The notes under the pieces are model-generated. The model was not told the DNA's origin, did not search any database, and was given only the letters and a program-made list of their open reading frames with translations. Of a stretch of DNA of 64,000 bases, positions 37,713 through 50,450 are shown in pieces (position 1 is the stretch's first letter; each line of letters opens with the position of its first letter). Position numbers and translations under genes: made by a program. Source of the stretch: Acinetobacter pittii (GTDB taxonomy: Bacteria > Pseudomonadota > Gammaproteobacteria > Pseudomonadales > Moraxellaceae); assembly GCF_034064985.1 (NCBI RefSeq), contig NZ_CP139249.1:310001-374000 (forward strand), given 5' to 3'.

Positions 37713-38488
37713 GTCCTGATGAACTTCATGAGCTGTCTTTAGAACAAGCTCCATCTAAGAAAAAAAAGATCACCTTAGAAAAATTTCTTCAGCAATTTAA
37801 CACGCTAGATATGAACAGTTATGGCAGCTGGCCATTATCTGTGAAAATTACGTGCTGGATTTTTATTTTCTTTGCTGTATTGGCCTTGGGATATTTTGTT
37901 GCTATTCAACCAAAGCTCGAAGCAATTGATAATGCTCAGGCACAAGAAAGTAACTTATTAAATGAGTTTCGGGAAAAAGACTCAAAATTACGTAACTTGC
38001 AGCAATACCAGCTTCAACTTCAAGAGATGCAAGCCAATTTTAATCAGCAGTTAGAACAATTGCCAAAAGAAACTGAAATTCCAAGTTTAGTTGAAGATAT
38101 TAACTTAACGGGGGTGAATTCTGGTCTGAAGTTTAAAAATATCCGCTTAGAAGATGAAGTGAAGCAGGAAATTTTTATTGAACAGCCAATTACGATTGAG
38201 GCAACAGGCGATTATCACGCTTTTGGTGCTTTTGTTAGCAGCATTGCGGCATTACCGCGTATTGTGACGATGCATGATTTTGTAGTTGAAGCTGCTCCTG
38301 TTAAAGATAGTAAATCAGATATTCCCGTGCTTAATTACGCTATTAAAGCAAAAACTTATCGCTATATGGGCGTGGTTGAAAACCAAAATAATAGTGATCC
38401 TCAAGTGATAAATGGTGAAAGTCAGATAAACGCCTCCGATAGCCGTAATGTACATATTCCTTCTATAAAGAAGTCAAAGCGAAAGTAG
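37709..38488 (+). CDS. pilO: Type IV pilus assembly protein PilO
   Basis: 259 residues: cytoplasmic segment, membrane span (about 48-68), long coiled coil (about 75-125) and a ferredoxin-like periplasmic domain with IRLEDEVKQEIFIEQPI. It forms heterodimers with PilN in the alignment subcomplex. Within the operon, 11 bases before pilP. Confidence 0.93.
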   Translation: MSPDELHELSLEQAPSKKKKITLEKFLQQFNTLDMNSYGSWPLSVKITCWIFIFFAVLALGYFVAIQPKLEAIDNAQAQESNLLNEFREKDSKLRNLQQYQLQLQEMQANFNQQLEQLPKETEIPSLVEDINLTGVNSGLKFKNIRLEDEVKQEIFIEQPITIEATGDYHAFGAFVSSIAALPRIVTMHDFVVEAAPVKDSKSDIPVLNYAIKAKTYRYMGVVENQNNSDPQVINGESQINASDSRNVHIPSIKKSKRK

Positions 38489-38499
38489 GAGGATAACTA

Positions 38500-39027
38500 A
38501 TGAAACTAAAGAAAATTTTACTTTCTCTGGGGATTGGCTTGGTTTTAGTTGGATGCGACTCAAGAATCGATGCCGTAAATCAGCAAATGGCCGATATACG
38601 TAATCAGCCACCACAAGCTATAGAACCTGCACCTGTTTTTACACCTGTGCCCCAGTTCAATTATGCAGCCCATCAGTTAAAGAGTCCTTTTTTACCAAGC
38701 TCACTTGCGGCTGAGCTCAAAATTATGGCGGGAAAACGGGTGTATCCGAATTTCTCACGCGCATCTCAGCCACTCGAAAGCTATGCATTAGAATCTTTAA
38801 ATATGAAAGGAAGTATGCGTAACAACCGAGGGCAAGTCATGGCGCTTATCCAAACACCTGATCATCAAATTGAGCGAGTACAGGTGGGGAACTATATCGG
38901 CATGAATCAAGGTCGGATTACGCATATTGGTCCGACTCAGATTGATCTGGTGGAAATTGTTCCTGATGGACGAGAAGGCTATGTTGAGAGACCAAGAACT
39001 TTAGTGTTAATTGGACCTGCACCCTAA
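38500..39027 (+). CDS. pilP: Type IV pilus lipoprotein PilP
   Basis: 175 residues with a lipoprotein signal and lipobox LVGC (Cys19). The C-terminal HR-type beta domain (MKGSMRNNRGQVMALIQTPD, then RVQVGNYIGMNQGRI) binds the PilQ N0 domain. It connects the PilN/PilO inner-membrane complex to the secretin. Confidence 0.93.
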   Translation: MKLKKILLSLGIGLVLVGCDSRIDAVNQQMADIRNQPPQAIEPAPVFTPVPQFNYAAHQLKSPFLPSSLAAELKIMAGKRVYPNFSRASQPLESYALESLNMKGSMRNNRGQVMALIQTPDHQIERVQVGNYIGMNQGRITHIGPTQIDLVEIVPDGREGYVERPRTLVLIGPAP

Positions 39028-39090
39028 AATTTAGGGAATAACAAAGAAAAAGTATTTTTTAAAGATTATTTAATTGGGGATGGTTAGACA

Positions 39091-41256
39091 ATGAATCACG
39101 TATTCAGTCAGTTTTCTATGGGGGCTGTAGCGGTTGCAATTATGCAGGTTGCATCTGCACAGGTCAGCATGACCAATATTGTACCGACGCAAATAGCGGG
39201 TCAGGGTACGGAAATTCGAGTGATGTTTAATGGTTTGCCACCGCAACCACAAGCATATCAACTTGAAAATCCTTCACGTTTGATTTTAGATTTTAATAAA
39301 GCGCAGCAGAATCTCACGCAGTCAAAAGTAGCGATTGGAACCAATGAAGCGAGCTCGGTCGATGTAAGCTCTGATGATCAGCGTTCACGTTTAACAGTAA
39401 ATTTAAATGAGGCAGGCGCTTTTACAACTCGTATTGAAGGCAATACTTTTATTTTAAAAATTAATTCAGCTCAAGCTATAGCGAAGCCCGTACCAACAAG
39501 CGTCGTGCAACCCCAAGGTGTTTCAAATATTGGTTTCCAGCGCGGTAGTCAAGGTGAAGGCCTTATTGTTATTGACTTGCTGGGAAGTAACACCCCTGTT
39601 GATGTCCAGCAACAAGGGAGCAAGGTCGTGGTGAGAACGTTAGGTTCTAAAATTCCTACACACTTAGCTAAACGCTTAAATGTAAATGATTTTGCTACGC
39701 CTGTTTCGACAATTGAATCTTATAACGAAAAAGGCAATGGCGTTATTACGATTCAATCTACTGGTAGCTATGAATATATGGCTTATCAGGCAGAAAATAA
39801 ATTGACCATTAGCTTAAAGCGTCCGCAGGACAAAAATGTAACCTCTTTATATAAGACACCTAACTACTCTGGTAATAAGCTTTCTCTCGATTTCCAAGAT
39901 ATTGAAGTTCGTCGCGTTTTACAGTTACTTGCTGATTTTACTGGTATTAATATGGTTGCGGCTGATAGCGTTCAAGGTAATATTACTTTGCGTTTAAAAG
40001 ATGTTCCGTGGGATCAAGCACTTGATATTATTTTAAAAACTAAAAATTTAGATAAACGCAGAAATGGAAATGTAATTTGGATTGCTCCAGTTACAGAATT
40101 GATTAAGGCCGAAGAAGAAGAGGCAAAAGCTGTTGCACAGAGTGTAAAATTAGCGCCATTACAAACTGAGTATATTCAACTGAAATATGCACGAGCTCAA
40201 GATATTATGAGCTTAGTTACCAAAGGCTCAAACAATAGTAATGGTTTGCAGAGTACGTCTGGCGGGGGTACTTCAACCTCAACCAATTTAAATACTGGTG
40301 TTGATAGTTTAGGTAATAATGTAGGGAGTTTATTGAGTCCACGTGGAACAATTACTCAAGATGACCGTACCAATACCTTAATTATTAATGATACGGCTCA
40401 GTCGATTGATCAAATTCGTAAAATGATTGATCTTTTGGATGTACAAGTTAAACAGGTTATGGTTGAGGCGCGTATTGTAAGAGCTTCTACTTCTTTTACT
40501 AAAGAACTCGGTGTTAAATGGGGCATATTATCGCAAGGGATTACCAATAATAATAATTTGTTAGTGGGTGGTAGTGAAACAACCTTGTGGAATTTAAGAG
40601 AACCTAAAAAAGATGAAACAACAGGCGGTTATAAATATACGATTGAACGCCCAGATAATTTAAATGTCGATTTAGGGGTCACTAACCCAGCTGGAAGTAT
40701 TGCCTTTGGTTTGATTAGTATGTCGGATTTTATGCTTGATCTCGAACTTTCTGCACTTCAAGCTGATGGCTATGGTGAGGTGATTTCCACTCCTAAAGTG
40801 ATGACTGCAGATAAACAACCTGCAAAAGTTGCAACAGGTCAACAGGTCCCATATCAAACCACGACGAATTCTGCTGCCGGAGCTACAGCAAGTACATCAT
40901 TTAAAGATGCGCTTTTAAGTTTGGATGTTACTCCGAGCATCACGCCTGATGGCAAAATTCAAATGAAATTGGATATTTCAAAGGATTCTGTTGCTGGCGC
41001 GGCCCCTAATGGCGAGTTAATTTTAAATAAGAATCAAATTAATACCAATGTACTCGTCAATAATGGTGAGACTGTTATTTTAGGAGGAGTATTTGAGCAG
41101 ACGACTTCTAACTCACAAACCAAGGTTCCTTTCTTTGGAGACATTCCTGTCGTTGGACGTTTATTTAGAAAAGATGTGAAATCTGATGATAAGCAAGAGT
41201 TACTGATTTTCGTTACGCCACGAATTGTTAATGACACTTTGGTGAGAAATCATTAA
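39091..41256 (+). CDS. pilQ: Type IV pilus secretin PilQ
   Basis: 721 residues. Signal peptide, then AMIN domain repeats (about 30-250) that bind peptidoglycan, the secretin N0/N1 domains (LSLDFQDIEVRRVLQLLADF near 265), a Ser/Thr/Gly-rich loop, and the secretin barrel at 500-720 with the VILGGVFEQ and VPFFGDIPVVGRLF motifs. It is the outer-membrane pore for the pilus and for DNA entry. It is followed closely by aroK. Confidence 0.95.
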   Translation: MNHVFSQFSMGAVAVAIMQVASAQVSMTNIVPTQIAGQGTEIRVMFNGLPPQPQAYQLENPSRLILDFNKAQQNLTQSKVAIGTNEASSVDVSSDDQRSRLTVNLNEAGAFTTRIEGNTFILKINSAQAIAKPVPTSVVQPQGVSNIGFQRGSQGEGLIVIDLLGSNTPVDVQQQGSKVVVRTLGSKIPTHLAKRLNVNDFATPVSTIESYNEKGNGVITIQSTGSYEYMAYQAENKLTISLKRPQDKNVTSLYKTPNYSGNKLSLDFQDIEVRRVLQLLADFTGINMVAADSVQGNITLRLKDVPWDQALDIILKTKNLDKRRNGNVIWIAPVTELIKAEEEEAKAVAQSVKLAPLQTEYIQLKYARAQDIMSLVTKGSNNSNGLQSTSGGGTSTSTNLNTGVDSLGNNVGSLLSPRGTITQDDRTNTLIINDTAQSIDQIRKMIDLLDVQVKQVMVEARIVRASTSFTKELGVKWGILSQGITNNNNLLVGGSETTLWNLREPKKDETTGGYKYTIERPDNLNVDLGVTNPAGSIAFGLISMSDFMLDLELSALQADGYGEVISTPKVMTADKQPAKVATGQQVPYQTTTNSAAGATASTSFKDALLSLDVTPSITPDGKIQMKLDISKDSVAGAAPNGELILNKNQINTNVLVNNGETVILGGVFEQTTSNSQTKVPFFGDIPVVGRLFRKDVKSDDKQELLIFVTPRIVNDTLVRNH

Positions 41257-41267
41257 TATATTTTTTA

Positions 41268-41837
41268 ATGAAAGCAATTGAAATAGGTGGCGCCTTGCCA
41301 AGCAAAGCGTTTGAAACCCTGCCAAATATTTATTTGGTAGGGCCCATGGGGGCAGGAAAAACAACCGTTGGACGTCATTTAGCCGAACTATTAGGGCGTG
41401 AATTTTTAGATAGTGATCATGAAATTGAACGCAAAACAGGCGCCACTATTCCCTGGATTTTTGAGAAAGAAGGGGAAATTGGATTTCGTACTCGTGAAAC
41501 CGTAGTCATAAACGAGTTGACTTCTCGTAAGGCCTTAGTGTTGGCGACAGGAGGAGGGGCGATTACTCAAGCACCCAATCGCGAATTTCTAAAGCAACGT
41601 GGTATAGTTGTTTATCTGTACACCCCTGTAGAACTACAATTACAACGAACTTATCGCGATAAAAACAGACCGTTATTACAAGTTGAAAATCCTGAACAAA
41701 AATTACGAGATTTGTTAAAAATACGTGACCCTTTATATCGTGAAGTTGCTCATTACACGATTGAAACCAATCAAGGCGCTGCTCGTGATCTTGCTCAAAA
41801 GATTTTGCAACTTATTTTGTCCAACCCGCTAAAATAG
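41268..41837 (+). CDS. aroK: Shikimate kinase
   Basis: 189 residues. P-loop [12 protein letters not shown] near 26-37, DSDHEIE for shikimate and magnesium binding, ATGGGA near 97 and RPLL near 137. It phosphorylates shikimate in aromatic amino-acid synthesis. The N-terminus is about 15 residues longer than in E. coli, so an internal start is possible. pilQ-aroK-aroB is a conserved order. Confidence 0.93.
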   Translation: MKAIEIGGALPSKAFETLPNIYLVGPMGAGKTTVGRHLAELLGREFLDSDHEIERKTGATIPWIFEKEGEIGFRTRETVVINELTSRKALVLATGGGAITQAPNREFLKQRGIVVYLYTPVELQLQRTYRDKNRPLLQVENPEQKLRDLLKIRDPLYREVAHYTIETNQGAARDLAQKILQLILSNPLK

Positions 41838-41865
41838 CCAAACTTACTTGTGGTTTTATAAACTC

Positions 41866-42948
41866 ATGCAAACTTTACATGTTGAATTAGGCGAACGCCG
41901 TTATCCTATTTTTATTGGCAGTCAACTTGATCCTAAGCAGTTGCTTGAGCCTTATCTTCATGGTCAACAGGTCATGATCGTGAGTAACGAAACGGTTGCT
42001 CCTTTATATTTATCTCACTATCAAGAAGCTTTAAAAAGTTTGGGTAAAACTGTAGCGACCTGTATTTTGCCTGATGGTGAAAAATATAAAGATATTCAGC
42101 ATTTAAATTTGATTTTTGATGCATTACTTGAAGCTGGTTTTAATCGTGATTGTACGGTTCTAGCTTTGGGTGGTGGTGTTATTGGTGATATGGCTGGCTT
42201 TGCATCGGCATGTTTCCAGCGCGGTGTTTATTTTGTTCAGGTTCCAACTACGCTCCTTTCACAAGTAGATTCAAGTGTAGGCGGTAAAACTGGTATTAAT
42301 CATCCACTCGGTAAAAATATGCTGGGTGCATTTCAGCAACCTCAAGTTGTTTTGGCTGATATGGCGCAACTCGATACTTTACCGGATCGAGAGTTATCGG
42401 CTGGATTATCGGAAGTCATTAAATATGCCTTGTTGGGTGACGCTGATTTTCTTGTTTGGTTAGAGCAGAATATGGATGGGTTAATTGGGCGGGATGCTGA
42501 ACTTTTAGCAGAAGCTGTCTATCGTTCATGTGCTCATAAAGCGCGTATTGTTGCTAACGATGAAAAAGAGCAAGGCGAACGAGCTTTACTCAACTTAGGG
42601 CATACTTTCGGTCATGCAATTGAATCTTATCTTGGCTATGGCACTTGGTTGCATGGTGAAGCAGTAGCAACAGGTATGGTAATGGCCGCTGATTTATCAC
42701 AACGTTTAGGTTGGATTTCAAGCGATGATGTAGAGCGTACAAAAAAAATTATTCAACGCGCTAATTTGCCGATATCATGTCCAAAAATTCCCTTGGATGA
42801 ATTCCTTGGATATATGGCGCATGATAAAAAAGTTCTCAATGGTCAATTACGATTAGTATTGTTAAAGCAACTTGGACAAGCAGTAATTACCAAAGACTTT
42901 GATGTCAAACTCATGAAACAAGCTATTTTGGCAAATCAACACGGATAA
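41866..42948 (+). CDS. aroB: 3-dehydroquinate synthase
   Basis: 360 residues from the ATG at 41866 ([15 protein letters not shown]); an upstream in-frame TTG at 41848 adds an unconserved stretch. The NAD-binding [11 protein letters not shown] near 100, [19 protein letters not shown] near 125 and the zinc ligands in [12 protein letters not shown] are all present. It converts DAHP to 3-dehydroquinate. It follows aroK by 28 bases. Confidence 0.95.
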   Translation: MQTLHVELGERRYPIFIGSQLDPKQLLEPYLHGQQVMIVSNETVAPLYLSHYQEALKSLGKTVATCILPDGEKYKDIQHLNLIFDALLEAGFNRDCTVLALGGGVIGDMAGFASACFQRGVYFVQVPTTLLSQVDSSVGGKTGINHPLGKNMLGAFQQPQVVLADMAQLDTLPDRELSAGLSEVIKYALLGDADFLVWLEQNMDGLIGRDAELLAEAVYRSCAHKARIVANDEKEQGERALLNLGHTFGHAIESYLGYGTWLHGEAVATGMVMAADLSQRLGWISSDDVERTKKIIQRANLPISCPKIPLDEFLGYMAHDKKVLNGQLRLVLLKQLGQAVITKDFDVKLMKQAILANQHG

Positions 42949-42964
42949 TAAATTAAGGTAACAC

Positions 42965-43849
42965 ATGACTGTATCACGTACACTTTGGCAGAATGTTCAA
43001 CAATATATCTGGTTGGTGGGTGGTATCGTCTGCTTGTTGCTGGCTTTTATTTTTTGGATAATGACCGATAGTAAAAAGCTGGTTGAAGTTGAAAAATCAG
43101 CTGATTCGGATGCGCCAGTGCAGATTCAGCCTGAAAAAGTAGCAACAACGGCTAATTTAGGGGCTTTAGCTGATGAAGTTAGACCTCTTGATTTAACAAC
43201 CCGTACGGTTGCTTCTGGTCAACATGAGGTAGAGTTCCGCGGTACAAAATTTATTAATGAAAACAAGAAACAATGGACGCTTGAGCTTTTCCGTGCGTCT
43301 GATGAAGATATTATTAAAAACTTTTTAAAAAATCGTCCAGAACGAAATAAATTTATCTACTTCCGTTTAAGTGGAGATAAGCAATCTGAACAATATGTTT
43401 TGACATATGGTGTATTTAAACGTTCTGAAGATGCAATTCAGCAGTTAACCCAACTAAATCTTGATTTGCCTGAGTCGGTTAAACCTCATCCGCAACAATT
43501 CTCGACCTATGCACCCTTAGTTAATGATTTAGGTGCGGACGAAATGAAAGGTGGAATGAGTCAAACTTATGAAGTGCGATTACGTCCAGCTGCCCTGCCT
43601 AAAATTGATGAGTCCTTGCTCATAGGGGGCGGCGTAGGTGGAACCGTGAATACACAACCTAAAGCAGCTACTCCAGCAACAAACTCTACAACTCGAACAA
43701 CAATTATTCGTCGAGATGCTGAAGGAAATGTGGTGGACGTACATCAGTCTAATTCTGGTGCAGCTGATGCGGCTAAAAAGACCCAACAAAATCGCACAAC
43801 AGAAGCTTCTGCAAAAAATGCAACAAATGAGGGCACACGAGGCAATTAA
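42965..43849 (+). CDS. DamX-like SPOR-domain membrane protein
   Basis: 294 residues: one membrane span (about 15-33), a periplasmic linker, a SPOR-type fold at about 90-160 (WTLELFRASDEDIIKNFLKN, then YVLTYGVFKRSEDAIQQL), and a Thr/Ala-rich disordered tail. SPOR domains bind denuded septal glycan. Its position after aroK-aroB is that of damX in E. coli, where the product acts in division. The sequence is divergent, so the name is by analogy. Confidence 0.75.
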   Translation: MTVSRTLWQNVQQYIWLVGGIVCLLLAFIFWIMTDSKKLVEVEKSADSDAPVQIQPEKVATTANLGALADEVRPLDLTTRTVASGQHEVEFRGTKFINENKKQWTLELFRASDEDIIKNFLKNRPERNKFIYFRLSGDKQSEQYVLTYGVFKRSEDAIQQLTQLNLDLPESVKPHPQQFSTYAPLVNDLGADEMKGGMSQTYEVRLRPAALPKIDESLLIGGGVGGTVNTQPKAATPATNSTTRTTIIRRDAEGNVVDVHQSNSGAADAAKKTQQNRTTEASAKNATNEGTRGN

Positions 43850-43863
43850 TCATAAGGTTAAAT

Positions 43864-43921
43864 TGCACAAATATGGTGCGAAAACAAAAAGCATATATAT
43901 ATTTTGATCGACAGTGGTGCA
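43864..43921 (+). promoter_or_regulatory. NtrC-like enhancer sites upstream of gltB
   Basis: TGCACAAATATGGTGCG at 43864-43880 closely fits the NtrC palindrome GCACC-N5-GGTGC. A second, weaker site at 43905-43921 (TGATCGACAGTGGTGCA) has an intact right half only. The centres are 41 bases apart, near four helical turns, and lie about 161 and 120 bases before the predicted transcription start. Confidence 0.55.
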
Positions 43922-44005
43922 TATTTGGTCATTTATTAAAATGATAGCCTGAATAAAACCTACCTATTTTTAACAAATATAAACACTTAACCTCTAAAAA
44001 TTATA

Positions 44006-44024
44006 TTGGCATAGTTTTTGCTTT
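44006..44024 (+). promoter_or_regulatory. Sigma-54 promoter of gltBD (candidate)
   Basis: TTGGCATAGTTTTTGCTTT has GG (44008-44009) and GC (44020-44021) separated by exactly ten bases, and matches TGGCAC-N5-TTGC at nearly all positions. The predicted start is near 44033, giving a 272-nt leader. Confidence 0.65.
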
Positions 44025-44179
44025 ATTCTTGTGCTTATTAATGTGCTGCAAACTATTTTGGCGCTCTAAAGAGTGAATTCTATGCAGAGTCGTGGGGTCG
44101 AACTGCTTTAAAAGAGTGCGAAATAAGTCAAAACATTTTTCTAGCAAAAACCAGTGTACGTAAAAATGGAACAGCGTAT

Positions 44180-44208
44180 ATTGGCTTATCAGCCCAAAAT
44201 TTTTTTTT
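44180..44208 (+). terminator. Terminator-like hairpin in the gltB leader
   Basis: TTGGCT / AGCCCAA, a short bulged stem with a TATC loop, is followed by nine Ts (44200-44208). It lies between the sigma-54 promoter and gltB, so it would act as an attenuator, or as the end of a short RNA of about 176 nt. The stem is weak; the T-tract is strong. Confidence 0.45.
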
Positions 44209-44304
44209 GCGAAACATTGAGCTAACTGTCGTCCGTAGGCACTATCGCAAAAAGAAGTTGTTTGTTTGACGCTCGAAAGAGCCTTATTGAAAGAAGGGTA
44301 CGCT

Positions 44305-47300
44305 ATGCACATGCCATCGCCTAATACTGTAGCTCCCGCTCAAGGTTTATATCAACCTGATGAGTTTAAGGATAACTGTGGTTTTGGACTGATCGCCCAT
44401 ATGAAGGGTGAATCAAGTCATCATCTTGTGGAAACCGCGATTCACAGTTTAAGTTGCATGACGCACCGTGGTGGTATTGCCGCAGATGGCAAGACGGGAG
44501 ATGGTTGCGGCTTATTATTGGCGATGCCAAAGCAATTTTTCCGTGATGAAGCAAAAAAACTGAGTGATATTACACTGAGTGAAATTTTTGCTGTGGGTAC
44601 TGTATTTTTAAATACTGATCCGGCATTAGCGCAACATTCTAAAAATATTTTAACGAAAGAAATCGAGTCAGATGGCCTACGTGTACTGGCTTGGCGTGTT
44701 GTCCCTACAAATAACGATGCATTAGGTGAAATTGCGCTTCAATCTTTACCAGCTTTTGAACAGGTCATTGTGAACTGTCCAATGGGTGTGACTGAAGTTG
44801 AATTTAACCGTAAATTATTCTTGGCACGTCGTCGTGCAGAACAACAATTACAAAATGATCCGTCATTCTATGTGACTACGCTTTGTTCGACAGTAATCAG
44901 CTATAAAGGCTTGATGATGCCGGCTGCAATTGCTGAGTTCTATACAGACTTAGCAGATGAGCGTTTAAAATCACATATCGTGGTATTCCACCAACGCTTC
45001 TCTACTAATACATTACCGCGTTGGCCTTTGGCTCAACCATTCCGTTATCTTGCTCATAATGGTGAGATCAACACAATTACAGCAAACCGTAACTGGGCGT
45101 TGGCGCGTACTCCTAAATTTGAAAACCCATTATTACCAGGCCTTACTGAGCTTGACCCAATCGTTAACCGTACGGGTTCAGACTCATCAAGCTTAGATAA
45201 TATGCTTGAGATCTTGGTGGGTGGTGGTATGGATTTATTCCGTGCCTTACGTATGCTCGTGCCACCAGCTTGGCAAAACGTAGAAACTCTAGATGCAGAT
45301 TTACGTGCTTTCTATGAGTTCAACTCTAAGCATATGGAAGCTTGGGATGGTCCAGCTGGCCTTGTTATTCAAGATGGTCGTCATGCGATTTGTATGCTTG
45401 ACCGTAATGGCTTGCGTCCTGCACGTTGGGTGATTACCAAAAATGATTACATTACCTTGGCATCTGAGATTGGTGTTTGGGGATATGAGCCTGAAGATGT
45501 TATTTCTAAAGGTCGTGTAGGCCCTGGCCAAATTTTAGTAGTTGATACCTTAACAGGTAAAGTACTTGATACTAAAGATGTTAGTACGCATTTGAAAAAC
45601 ATGCGTCCGTACCGTGAGTGGTTGCGTGACCATGCAATTCGACTAAAAGCAAATCCAGAGCTTGAAGAACAATTAGTCGATAAAGGTTTAACTGGCGATG
45701 CTTTAAAAGCAGCTCAAAAAATGTTTATGGTGACATTTGAAGAGCGCGACCAATTGTTACGTCCAATTGCTGAAAGTGGACAAGAAGCTGTAGGTTCTAT
45801 GGGTGATGATACGCCAATGGCTGTATTGTCTCGTCAAGTACGCCATGTGACTGATTATTTCCGTCAACAGTTTGCTCAAGTGACAAACCCCCCAATTGAC
45901 CCGCTACGTGAGTCAATTGTAATGTCGCTCGAAACCTGTTTAGGTCGTGAGCAGAATGTATTTGAGCAAGGTCCTGAGCATGCTGATCGTATCATCATCT
46001 CTAGCCCTGTATTATCAAATTCAAAAATGCAGCAAATCCGTAGCATTGAGCGTCCGGGTTACGAAGCAGTTGATATCAATTTAAACTATGCCGAAGAAGA
46101 AGGCTTACAAGCGGCGATCACGCGTATCTGTGAAGAAGCGGCGCAAGCAGTTCGTGATGGCAAAACTTTAATTGTTTTAACAGATAAAAATATCCGCCAA
46201 GGTTTATTACCTGCGAACGCAGCACTTGCAACAGGTGCGGTACATCATTACCTCATCAAAACTGGCCTGCGTACTGATGCAAATATCATGGTTGAAACTG
46301 GTTTTGCACGTGATCCGCACCAATTTGCGGTATTACTTGGTTTTGGTGCAACCGCAGTTTATCCATACCTTGCATATGACGTGATCAATGATTTGATTGC
46401 TAAAGGTGAGCTTTTAGGTGACCCAATCCATGCGCAAGCAAACTTCCGTAAAGGTATTGAAAAAGGCTTATTAAAAGTTCTTTCAAAAATGGGTATCTCT
46501 ACAGTTGCTTCTTACCGCGGCGGTCAGCTTTTTGAAGCAGTAGGTTTGTCATCTGAAGTTGTTGATCAATGTTTCTTAGGTGTCCCAAGCCGTATTCAGG
46601 GCGCAACATTTGCTGACCTTGAAAAAGACCAGAAAAAATTAGCAGTGGCAGCTTGGTCAAATCGTAAGCCAATTGATCAAGGTGGATTACTTAAATTCGT
46701 ATTTGATAAAGAGTACCATGCGTTCAACCCAGATGTAATTAATGCATTACACAAAGCCGTTCGCTCTGGTAAATACGAAGACTTTAAAGAATATGCTGAG
46801 CTGGTGAATAACCGCCCAGTAGCGACAATCCGTGACTTATTTAAGTTAAAAACAACGAATTCAATTCCAGTTGAGCAAGTTGAATCAGTTGAAGATATCT
46901 TACCTCGCTTTGACTCGGCAGGTATGTCTTTAGGTGCTCTTTCTCCAGAAGCACACGAAGCAATCGCAATCGCGATGAACACGATCGGTGGTCGTTCAAA
47001 CTCTGGTGAAGGCGGTGAAGATCCTGTTCGTTACGGAACAATTCGTAACTCAAAAATCAAACAGATCGCATCTGGTCGTTTTGGTGTAACTCCTGCATAC
47101 CTAACTTCTGCTGAAGTATTGCAAATTAAAGTTGCTCAGGGTGCAAAACCAGGTGAGGGCGGGCAGTTACCAGGTGGTAAAGTAAATGGTTTAATTGCAC
47201 GTTTACGTTACTCGGTACCGGGTGTAACGCTAATTTCACCTCCACCACACCATGACATTTACTCAATCGAAGATTTGTCTCAGTTAATTTTTGACTTGAA

Positions 47301-48786
47301 GCAAGTTAACCCGAAAGCAATGGTATCTGTGAAATTGGTATCTGAGCCGGGTGTAGGAACAATTGCAGCAGGTGTTGCTAAAGCATATGCAGACTTCATT
47401 ACCATTTCTGGTTATGACGGTGGTACAGCGGCATCTCCACTTTCTTCAATTCACCATGCGGGTTCTCCATGGGAATTAGGTTTGAGTGAGGCGCATCAAG
47501 CTCTTCGTGTAAATGACTTACGTGGCAAAGTACGTGTACAAACTGATGGTGGTTTAAAAACTGGTCTTGATGTAATCAAGGCAGCAATTTTAGGTGCTGA
47601 AAGTTTCGGCTTTGGTTCAACACCAATGATCGCTCTAGGTTGTAAATACCTCCGTATTTGTCACTTAAATAACTGTGCAACTGGTGTTGCAACTCAACAA
47701 GATCATTTACGTCAAGAGCACTACATTGGCGAGCCAGAAATGCTCATCAACTTCTTCCACTTTATTGCGGAAGAAACTCGTGAATGGCTGGCTGCATTAG
47801 GTGTTTCTTCATTGAAAGACTTAATTGGTCGTGTTGATTTGCTTGAAGTATTACCGGGCGAGACTGAAAAACATGCTCACCTTGATTTAAGTGCTCTGTT
47901 AACTTCGCATCCTTCTGCTGAAGGTAAAGCACAATACTGTCAAGTAGAAGGTAATGCACCATTTGATAAAGGCGTTTTAGCTGAGAAAATGGTTGCTGAA
48001 ATACTTCCTGCAATTGAATCAAGTGCAGGTGGTCAGTTTAACTTCAAGGTTGTGAACTGTGACCGTTCGATCGGTGCTCGTGTATCAGGTGAAATTGCTC
48101 GTCGCTATGGCAACTTGGGTATGGAAGCACATCCGGTTGTAATGAACTTAACTGGTACAGCTGGTCAGTCTCTTGGTGTTTGGAATGCTGGTGGTTTACA
48201 TATCCGTCTTGAGGGTGATGCAAACGACTACGTAGGTAAAGGTATGGCTGGTGGTCGTATTTCGATTTTCCCGCCACAAGGTTCGCCTTTCCAAACACAA
48301 AACACGGCAATTATTGGTAATACCTGTTTGTATGGCGCAACTGGCGGTAAGCTTTTTGCAGCAGGTACAGCGGGTGAGCGTTTTGCAGTTCGTAACTCTG
48401 GCGCATTTGCTGTAATCGAAGGTGCTGGTGATCACTGTTGTGAATATATGACAGGTGGTGTTGTGACTGTACTTGGTAAAGTAGGCCATAACTTTGGTGC
48501 GGGCATGACCGGTGGTTTTGCTTATGTACTTGACCTCGATAATGACTTCGTAGATTACTACAACCACGAATTGATCGATTTAAATCGTATTTCAACAGAA
48601 TCTATGGAAGATCATAAAGAGTTCTTGTTGCGTATTATCGATGAGCACATTAAAGAAACTGGTAGTGCTTGGGCTTATAAAATCCGCAATGAGTTCGATT
48701 TCTACAGCCGTAAATTCTGGCTTGTGAAACCAAAAGCTGCTAACTTGCAAACGCTTTTGAAAACAACACAAGCTGACCCACAATAA
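44305..48786 (+). CDS. gltB: Glutamate synthase (NADPH), large subunit
   Basis: 1493 residues from the ATG at 44305 (GAAGGG upstream); in-frame codons back to 44266 add an unlikely extension. Cys25 in DNCGFG is the N-terminal nucleophile of the glutaminase domain after removal of the propeptide. The central and FMN domains include [13 protein letters not shown] near 895; the 3Fe-4S ligands are C1113, C1119 and C1124 ([12 protein letters not shown]). The C-terminal GXGXG beta-helix is complete. With GltD it makes two glutamates from glutamine and 2-oxoglutarate, the main route of ammonium assimilation with glutamine synthetase. Confidence 0.97.
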   Translation: MHMPSPNTVAPAQGLYQPDEFKDNCGFGLIAHMKGESSHHLVETAIHSLSCMTHRGGIAADGKTGDGCGLLLAMPKQFFRDEAKKLSDITLSEIFAVGTVFLNTDPALAQHSKNILTKEIESDGLRVLAWRVVPTNNDALGEIALQSLPAFEQVIVNCPMGVTEVEFNRKLFLARRRAEQQLQNDPSFYVTTLCSTVISYKGLMMPAAIAEFYTDLADERLKSHIVVFHQRFSTNTLPRWPLAQPFRYLAHNGEINTITANRNWALARTPKFENPLLPGLTELDPIVNRTGSDSSSLDNMLEILVGGGMDLFRALRMLVPPAWQNVETLDADLRAFYEFNSKHMEAWDGPAGLVIQDGRHAICMLDRNGLRPARWVITKNDYITLASEIGVWGYEPEDVISKGRVGPGQILVVDTLTGKVLDTKDVSTHLKNMRPYREWLRDHAIRLKANPELEEQLVDKGLTGDALKAAQKMFMVTFEERDQLLRPIAESGQEAVGSMGDDTPMAVLSRQVRHVTDYFRQQFAQVTNPPIDPLRESIVMSLETCLGREQNVFEQGPEHADRIIISSPVLSNSKMQQIRSIERPGYEAVDINLNYAEEEGLQAAITRICEEAAQAVRDGKTLIVLTDKNIRQGLLPANAALATGAVHHYLIKTGLRTDANIMVETGFARDPHQFAVLLGFGATAVYPYLAYDVINDLIAKGELLGDPIHAQANFRKGIEKGLLKVLSKMGISTVASYRGGQLFEAVGLSSEVVDQCFLGVPSRIQGATFADLEKDQKKLAVAAWSNRKPIDQGGLLKFVFDKEYHAFNPDVINALHKAVRSGKYEDFKEYAELVNNRPVATIRDLFKLKTTNSIPVEQVESVEDILPRFDSAGMSLGALSPEAHEAIAIAMNTIGGRSNSGEGGEDPVRYGTIRNSKIKQIASGRFGVTPAYLTSAEVLQIKVAQGAKPGEGGQLPGGKVNGLIARLRYSVPGVTLISPPPHHDIYSIEDLSQLIFDLKQVNPKAMVSVKLVSEPGVGTIAAGVAKAYADFITISGYDGGTAASPLSSIHHAGSPWELGLSEAHQALRVNDLRGKVRVQTDGGLKTGLDVIKAAILGAESFGFGSTPMIALGCKYLRICHLNNCATGVATQQDHLRQEHYIGEPEMLINFFHFIAEETREWLAALGVSSLKDLIGRVDLLEVLPGETEKHAHLDLSALLTSHPSAEGKAQYCQVEGNAPFDKGVLAEKMVAEILPAIESSAGGQFNFKVVNCDRSIGARVSGEIARRYGNLGMEAHPVVMNLTGTAGQSLGVWNAGGLHIRLEGDANDYVGKGMAGGRISIFPPQGSPFQTQNTAIIGNTCLYGATGGKLFAAGTAGERFAVRNSGAFAVIEGAGDHCCEYMTGGVVTVLGKVGHNFGAGMTGGFAYVLDLDNDFVDYYNHELIDLNRISTESMEDHKEFLLRIIDEHIKETGSAWAYKIRNEFDFYSRKFWLVKPKAANLQTLLKTTQADPQ

Positions 48787-50277
<1,491 letters not shown>

Positions 50278-50301
50278 TAAAGACATTTGTTAAAACACTC
50301 A

Positions 50302-50330
50302 AAAAAGCCTACTTCAAGTAGGCTTTTTTA
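50302..50330 (+). terminator. Terminator of gltBD
   Basis: AAAAAGCCTACT / AGTAGGCTTTTT, 12-bp stem with a TCA loop, 24 bases after gltD. Confidence 0.92.
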
Positions 50331-50450
50331 TTGTCTACCATTAGTCACTTTGATGTTTTTGGCAAATATAATAAGCTTTTTTGCCCTTTTTAGCGTTTAA
50401 AGCTCGCGACATACTCGAAACTTCCTTCTTCAATACAGTAGGTGTTGAAT

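Noticed and set aside
44001..44312. A 103-codon frame on the minus strand overlapping the gltB leader
   Set aside because: It is antisense to the sigma-54 promoter and leader, its predicted protein has no family features and low complexity, and the control elements explain the region better.
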